A stretch of 64,000 nt of DNA from Chlamydoabsidia padenii (lineage: Eukaryota; Mucoromycota; Mucoromycetes; Mucorales; Cunninghamellaceae), in assembly GCA_025330725.1 (NCBI GenBank), contig JAIWND010000009.1, positions 806,001 through 870,000 on the forward strand. The letters run 5' to 3'. The notes under the pieces are model-generated. The model was given only the letters and a program-made list of their open reading frames with translations, was not told the DNA's origin and did no database searches. The position numbers were made by a program, and so were the translations under genes. Shown here one piece after another: positions 59,486 through 64,000 of this stretch; the first letter of the stretch is position 1; each line of letters opens with the position of its first letter.

Positions 59486-59971
59486 CATATAGAATTATTG
59501 ATTAGAACTAGATGATAACTGTACTTTTTGTATGTTAAATTAATAAATAAACGATAAACGATATACTTTAATGTTATAGCTTGATGGGTCTATTCATGCT
59601 GATATCTATACATCAAAAACATCAAGATTCATTCCAAGGTGGGCGGGATTTGAATTCCGCTTCCCCATTGAACCGATAAAATACAAAAGTGGGGAACTTT
59701 TTTTGCCCCACTCTTTCTTCTCTTCTTCAACAATCTAATCCACACACTCACGTTTACTCTTCACTATTCTACCAAGAATTTTTTTTTTGTCATTTTACTG
59801 ATTTGGTACTTCCATCATTGGCATAGCATCCAGCCAACAGGTAATCCCTCCTCATCAACTTGAAATTAAGTAAAGTCGACTAACTTTTTTTTTTAGTTTG
59901 TCAAAAGTTGATTCTTGGGGAATTAATAACAATCAATACAGCAAAACATCTTTTAAAGGTCTTTGCTTGCA
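59486..59971 (+). other. Promoter and spliced 5' leader of a micro-gene
   Basis: GGCGGGATTTGAATTCC at 59642-59657 is followed by a CT-rich start region and a canonical intron (59841-59941, AACAG/GTAATC...ATACAG) that ends 30 bp before an ATG at 59972. This arrangement suggests a real promoter and leader. Confidence 0.45.
59642..59657 (+). promoter_or_regulatory. GCGGGATTTRAA motif upstream of the micro-gene
   Basis: GGCGGGATTTGAATTC, a perfect copy of the recurring element, about 330 bp before the ATG on genomic DNA but only about 230 bp once the leader intron is removed. Confidence 0.45.
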
Positions 59972-60324
59972 ATGAACACAGTATGGTATGCCTTGAATGT
60001 GGTGAAGGTGAGGAATACTTTTTAACACAAACTCGCTCTTACTTTTAACTTCCCTCATTTATTATCCTTATAGGTGACATTGTATGCTTCTTACCATTCT
60101 ATAATCTTTACTACATAGGATGTATAAAAGAATCAAAATGTGGATAGGTCAAGATAATTGGAGGTCATCTTCCGGAGGGCGCCATGGATAAAAAGGTAAA
60201 GGATTAAAGAATATCTACATGATTATGGCTGCTTGTCCATTTGATCTATACAGTAACTAATGACTCTCTTATATAGATCTATGGCTACCTCCTGCCTTCT
60301 AGTACACCGCTACACTACCTTTGA
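59972..60324 (+). CDS. Predicted 43-residue micro-protein in three exons
   Basis: Exons 59972-60007, 60148-60195 and 60277-60324 are all phase 0 and join to MNTVWYALNVVK / VKIIGGHLPEGAMDKK / IYGYLLPSSTPLHYL before TGA. Donors (AAG/GTGAGG, AAG/GTAAAG) and acceptors (GATAG, ATATAG) are acceptable, and a leader intron precedes. No simple ORF finder would see it, since each exon is under 50 nt. It has one hydrophobic stretch at each end, suggesting a small membrane or mitochondrial subunit, but I recognise no family. Coding status is inferred from exon phase agreement alone. The first intron (140 nt) could hide another small exon. Confidence 0.4.
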
Positions 60325-60618
60325 CTTTTTTTTAATCCATCACCTCACTTTTAAGTAGCCACATGCAATAATACGGTATCTCGAGTTTATCTGGGATCTT
60401 TGGTCGGCGCTGTTTGAATCGCGCATGAACCTGGTTGGATCTAATCAAACAACAATGACCGGCCCCACCCCTTTTTTTTTTTACTTGATTAGCTTTAGTC
60501 TACACCAACCCTAAATAGAACCTTGCCCTTTATTAATTATATTAAAAACTTATCATTATATAATAATAATAATAATAATAATAAAACAGATGCTCATATA
60601 TAACCATCACATCAATTT
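60325..60618. other. AT-rich spacer with ATA repeat
   Basis: T-rich sequence and an ATA/TAA microsatellite at about 60560-60590. Nothing else seen. Confidence 0.4.
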
Positions 60619-60828
60619 ATGCTAATCCCACTTTTGTGTTTTACCCGTCAACTTAAAGACAAATTATTCGGAGTCGACGGGGCAACTGTCCGAACTCAGA
60701 TTCATGCGGATGGTAATTCAATTCCCGCTTCCCCAAGAAAAACAGATCCTCACCAATCACCTAAAGTGGTCAAAGTAACAAGACATCCTGCTGTTAGTAA
60801 AGAGTTTTATCTGTATAGGGTTCCCTGA
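60619..60828 (+). CDS. Small hypothetical protein (69 residues)
   Basis: Single-exon frame MLIPLLCFTRQLKDKLFGVD to YLYRVP. Basic and Pro/Ser-containing centre (ASPRKTDPHQSPKVVKVTRH). Upstream are an ATA repeat (60564-60588) and an AACAG that could be a splice acceptor, so it may be the last exon of a larger transcript. No family recognised; codon pattern is plausible but evidence is weak. Confidence 0.3.
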   Translation: MLIPLLCFTRQLKDKLFGVDGATVRTQIHADGNSIPASPRKTDPHQSPKVVKVTRHPAVSKEFYLYRVP

Positions 60829-61070
60829 AGTCAATTCGATTAGTTTTGGAGAAGATTGTTTTTATTAAATTTTGGAGGCGTCTGCCTATATGTATTCATG
60901 GTATAAGTTTTACTTTTAGGGAAATGTATACGTATATAATTTTAAAACTATGTATAAAGAAGTGATAAGATATGCTATCATACTATTAAACGATACCATA
61001 GGGGGAGATATTAACTTTAACAAAGAGGGGGATACTACAAGGAAAAAGGGAGGATGGATAATAAAGATGA
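60829..61070. other. Convergent spacer
   Basis: AT-rich 3' flanks; no feature seen. Confidence 0.4.
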
Positions 61071-62140
61071 CTATGTTCGTAACCAGAGGCCACGTAGACT
61101 ATTCTTGTATGTTGTTTTCAACCGAGGTTCAGCTCTTGTCGATTGCTGGTATTGTTCCTATGTAGGCAAAGCGAAAAAAAAAGTGAGTCCTTTGTCATTT
61201 CGATAGGTTTCCACACACACACCCTTTTTTTTTTTTGGTTGCAACTTACGTCTTCAGTTAATATATGATAGTTGGCAATCCAACTTAGTATCATTGGATT
61301 AGGTGCTAATTGATGTTTTGTTTGTTGGAATTGGATGATCGATGTGATACATTCACCCATGAGTCGAAACTTTTCCCAGTGAATGGTGCCATCCTTTTTG
61401 ATGTCCTTGTTTGCTTCGGCCAACGCAATCAAATCTTGACTATGGATCCCCCTATAACAAATTAAAAGACAGTTAGAAGAAGGACTATGTATTTTATTTG
61501 ACAACTTACAAGTAAGGCAGAGATGGTTCAGTAGTAGGAGCTTTGAGAGCAGTACGGTAAGAGGTGTAAGATCTAAAATAAAGTATGTCAGTCCAATTAT
61601 AATAGTCATCTTGTCCAGCATACCTGTCTGAGCTCATCAGCTTTTCCAAACTCCGGAAGCGCTTGTATATATTTTTTTTCTTGATCCGCTCCTGCGTTTG
61701 TTTCAGACGTATAAGAGCCGCATTGTTGATCCCGGCAAGAATGGCCATGAGAGTGTTATAGTTGTTCAGGTCCCGAAGAGCCTACATCACAAATTGGTTT
61801 GGTTAGTCTTTTTGTCAGCTTCTATTTGTCCCCGCTTTTTTTTTTTTTTTTCCTTTACCACAGCGATTGTCATCCACTTTTCCAGTAGCGCCACCCGTTT
61901 GCCTAATTTGGGTTGCATGACCACCATACTGATGACCCAAGCAGAAATAAAGTTGAAGTGGGATATGGAGGCCAGTAAACCACTTTTCTTCATATATCTT
62001 GATGTGTCATGGTATATAGATTGATCATCGTCTTGTTCACCAGGGGAAGATGAGGTCATAGAGTTGTGTCTTGTTCGTTGTTGTTTTGTGTTGGCCCAGA
62101 TCATTCGCACGAATTCTCTTGACTACCTCGTTGTTCAATA

Positions 62141-62183
<43 letters not shown>

Positions 62184-64000
62184 CGTTAGTATCAACATAA
62201 TGTCTTTTTTTGTGTGGGGGGGAGGTTACCTCGATGTTTCCAAAAAGCTCGGCTTCTATCCAAGTTAATTGTTCCGCCATTTCCTGATCCGATGTAGATA
62301 GTAGCATGTTGGTGTTAAAATTGATAAAAGTTGAATCCCTAGATGTAAAGTACATGTTTGTTTTGGTGGTCCATTTATCTGGTGATACTGGTTTGAGAAA
62401 GGTGCTAAAAATATTTGTTGTGCTGTCCATATATCTAAAGCATCGTCGGTTTGGCTTTGTGCATAAATTGTTGATGGAGCCGTGATGATGCTTTGCATGA
62501 TTTGTATAAGATGGCTTATTTGGCTGTGGTGATTTCCATAAATCGATCAGCATTGTTCCGCCAGCAAATTCTGGTCTATTCATAGTGACTGTGGGTGTTA
62601 ATAGTGATGATGTTTTTGCTGCTGGATTTATTACGCTGCGTGTGTTGCTGTTGGTGGAATATGTTGGTATCAAGCTGGGTTGTCGAATAGAGTTGCTCCT
62701 TTGATTTATAAAGATAGGTTTTGCTGATTTGGTGTAAATGTAAGATGGAGAGGTCATTGATGCAGATCGATAGAGCGTGATCGGATTGACAGGCAAGGTG
62801 GTGGCATGTGATTTCGATGAAAAAGTATGAATCCCGTGGTTGATAGAATTGGATGCCGGTATAATAGATGATCGTTGTGAAGGTGAAGATGATGTGGTAG
62901 TTAAAGAAGGAGTAGTACCCCCTTCAGTGTTGTGCCCTCTTGACATTGTGTTGCTATCGTTTGCTGCTGGATCCAATGAGCAAAAAGTATGAGTACTGGT
63001 TCCATAATACGATGAGATGAACCCGCTGTCCTTTTTTTTGTCATGATTGATTCTTGTTGTATCGCTGTCTTTTTTCCCCCAACAATCGTCGATATCATAA
63101 TCAGGTGATGGTTGTTGCGACAAAGTAAAGAGTGTATCAATGGTATGCTTTAATGATGATCCTGTTGTGGTTGTTGAAAGATGTTCGATAAGGAGGTTTA
63201 GTTGATCCCGAGTGTGTTGATGATAAAAGTCAGACCAATAGTTGGTGATCCAGGTGGTGAGCAGTAGTATAATTCTGAAAAACAATTGAGATTAGCTTGA
63301 ATACATCAAGATAGGTTTCATTCATACCTTTTTTGAAGTAGGATTGACTGTTCGGATACGCATAAATCGTTTTTGACTCTATAAAAGCGATTATACCAAG
63401 TTATTCATTAGTCAACGACAGCCTAAACTGTTAGATGTATAGATTACCTTTTTACCAAAGCTTGGATCAATTCAGTCGGGGTCATAAACTTTCGAAAGAA
63501 AATGACAAAGATAGGCAGCATTTGATCATCTGAATATAATATCGAGTTAATATGGTCTCTTGAGCATGTTTTTGATTATTAATTAACTTACCACCATGGT
63601 TCATTTCCGGGGAAACCAATCGATCAATAATATCATCCACAGTCAGACCAGTACCAAAAGAATCACTAGATCAATAAAAGAATAAATGAGATTTTATAAG
63701 CACGCTTTATTACTTTTGATATACTTACCAGCTATCCTTAGATCCCCTTCGGTAGTTGATAAAATTGTCAGTCGGGCATTTTCTTGATGGCGATATTTCG
63801 TGTAGAGGATTAGATTGTTGAGCAGTAGACTGTGTAGTTGTCGGAGCATAGACAAATCCTGTTGTTCCAGAAGGTTTGATAGGGAAATATTGATGATCCT
63901 TTTGACGAATGTCTTTTTTTCTGATGGTGTCAGTTGTCGATTTTATGCATTGGCGAATGAGCTTCATCAGTATGTGTTGAACATCTAGGGTACTAGCCGT
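61071..64000 (-). CDS. Ras guanine-nucleotide exchange factor (Cdc25 type), 5' end outside the window
   Basis: Multi-exon minus-strand gene still open at base 64000, so the N-terminus is missing. Reading 5' to 3': LDVQHILMKLIRQCIKSTTD; a RasGEF-N module in several short exons (LTVDDIIDRLVSPEMNHG, MLPIFVIFFRKFMTPTELIQ, LLTTWITNYWSDFYHQHTRD); a long Ser/Thr/Asn-rich insert (about 62320-63140); then the catalytic Cdc25 domain: QEMAEQLTWIEAELFGNIE, AILAGINNAALIRLKQTQER, FRSLEKLMSSDR, SYTSYRTALK, PSLPYLGIHSQDLIALAEAN and TIHWEKFRLMGECITSIIQF. The last exon (about 61137-61071) gives EQYQQSTRAEPRLKTTY and ends LWLRT. By family it loads GTP on Ras-type GTPases, for example upstream of cAMP or MAPK control of growth. 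The insert inside the RasGEF-N to catalytic linker is unusually long. An A run of about 40 lies in one intron (62142-62182). Confidence 0.92.

Noticed and set aside
1..64000. tRNA, rRNA, snRNA and CRISPR
   Set aside because: No convincing B-box/T-arm words, snRNA signatures or spaced identical repeats were found by eye; a covariance-model scan would be needed to exclude small RNAs.

Overview
This window looks like nuclear DNA of an early-diverging filamentous fungus, most likely a Mucoromycota/Mucorales species. The evidence is AT-rich intergenic DNA full of homopolymers and microsatellites; genes broken by many short introns (about 50-100 nt, usually GTAAGT...TAG); tight spacing; and a typical fungal protein set (class III chitinase with CBM19, WOPR/Gti1-Pac2 regulator, PMT mannosyltransferase, EPL1, Cdc11/Nud1-like scaffold). 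A complete inositol-trisphosphate-receptor-type channel is also present, a family known to be missing from yeasts and Dikarya, which favours a basal lineage. No rRNA, tRNA, CRISPR or prokaryotic features were seen. Species assignment is inference only.

Layout, left to right. 0-5 kb: alkaline ceramidase (+) and a WOPR transcription factor (+). 5-10.2 kb, minus strand: a membrane-spanning pseudokinase, an F-box protein and the TFIIH subunit SSL1. SSL1 is divergent from the FACT subunit POB3 (+, 10.8-12.9 kb). 13.8-15.6 kb: secreted chitinase (+). 16.2-21.3 kb, minus: EPL1 (NuA4 subunit) and a leucine-rich Cdc11/Nud1-like scaffold, divergent over 142 bp from TAH18 (+). 24.3-24.8 kb: Mss4/Dss4-like protein (-). 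25.6-27.8 kb (+): an acidic repeat protein ending in a CaaX box and built partly from tandemly duplicated exons. 28.6-38.4 kb (+): a 26-exon IP3-receptor homologue. 38.7-41.4 kb (+): a PMT-family O-mannosyltransferase. 41.4-45.3 kb: a gene-poor stretch holding a two-copy repeat with short inverted ends. 45.3-47.8 kb (+): a GT49-like glycosyltransferase and a small two-exon gene. 48.6-56.0 kb, minus: PRP28 RNA helicase and an insulin-degrading-enzyme-type protease. 56.6-60.8 kb (+): a YIPF Golgi protein, an ALKBH1-like dioxygenase and two very small predicted genes. 61.1 kb to the end, minus: a Ras guanine-nucleotide exchange factor that runs off the window.

Most genes are unrelated housekeeping neighbours rather than a pathway cluster. 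Loose functional themes are nuclear transcription and chromatin (SSL1, POB3, EPL1, WOPR), RNA splicing (PRP28), secretory pathway and cell surface (PMT, GT49-like, YIPF, Mss4, chitinase, ceramidase) and signalling (IP3 receptor, RasGEF, pseudokinase, Cdc11-like). Points most worth following: the fungal IP3 receptor with an intact pore motif but an apparently divergent ligand loop; the tandem exon duplication in a prenylated-looking acidic protein; a recurring GCGGGATTTRAA element about 85-140 bp upstream of many start codons; the receptor-like pseudokinase; and a 43-residue spliced micro-gene.
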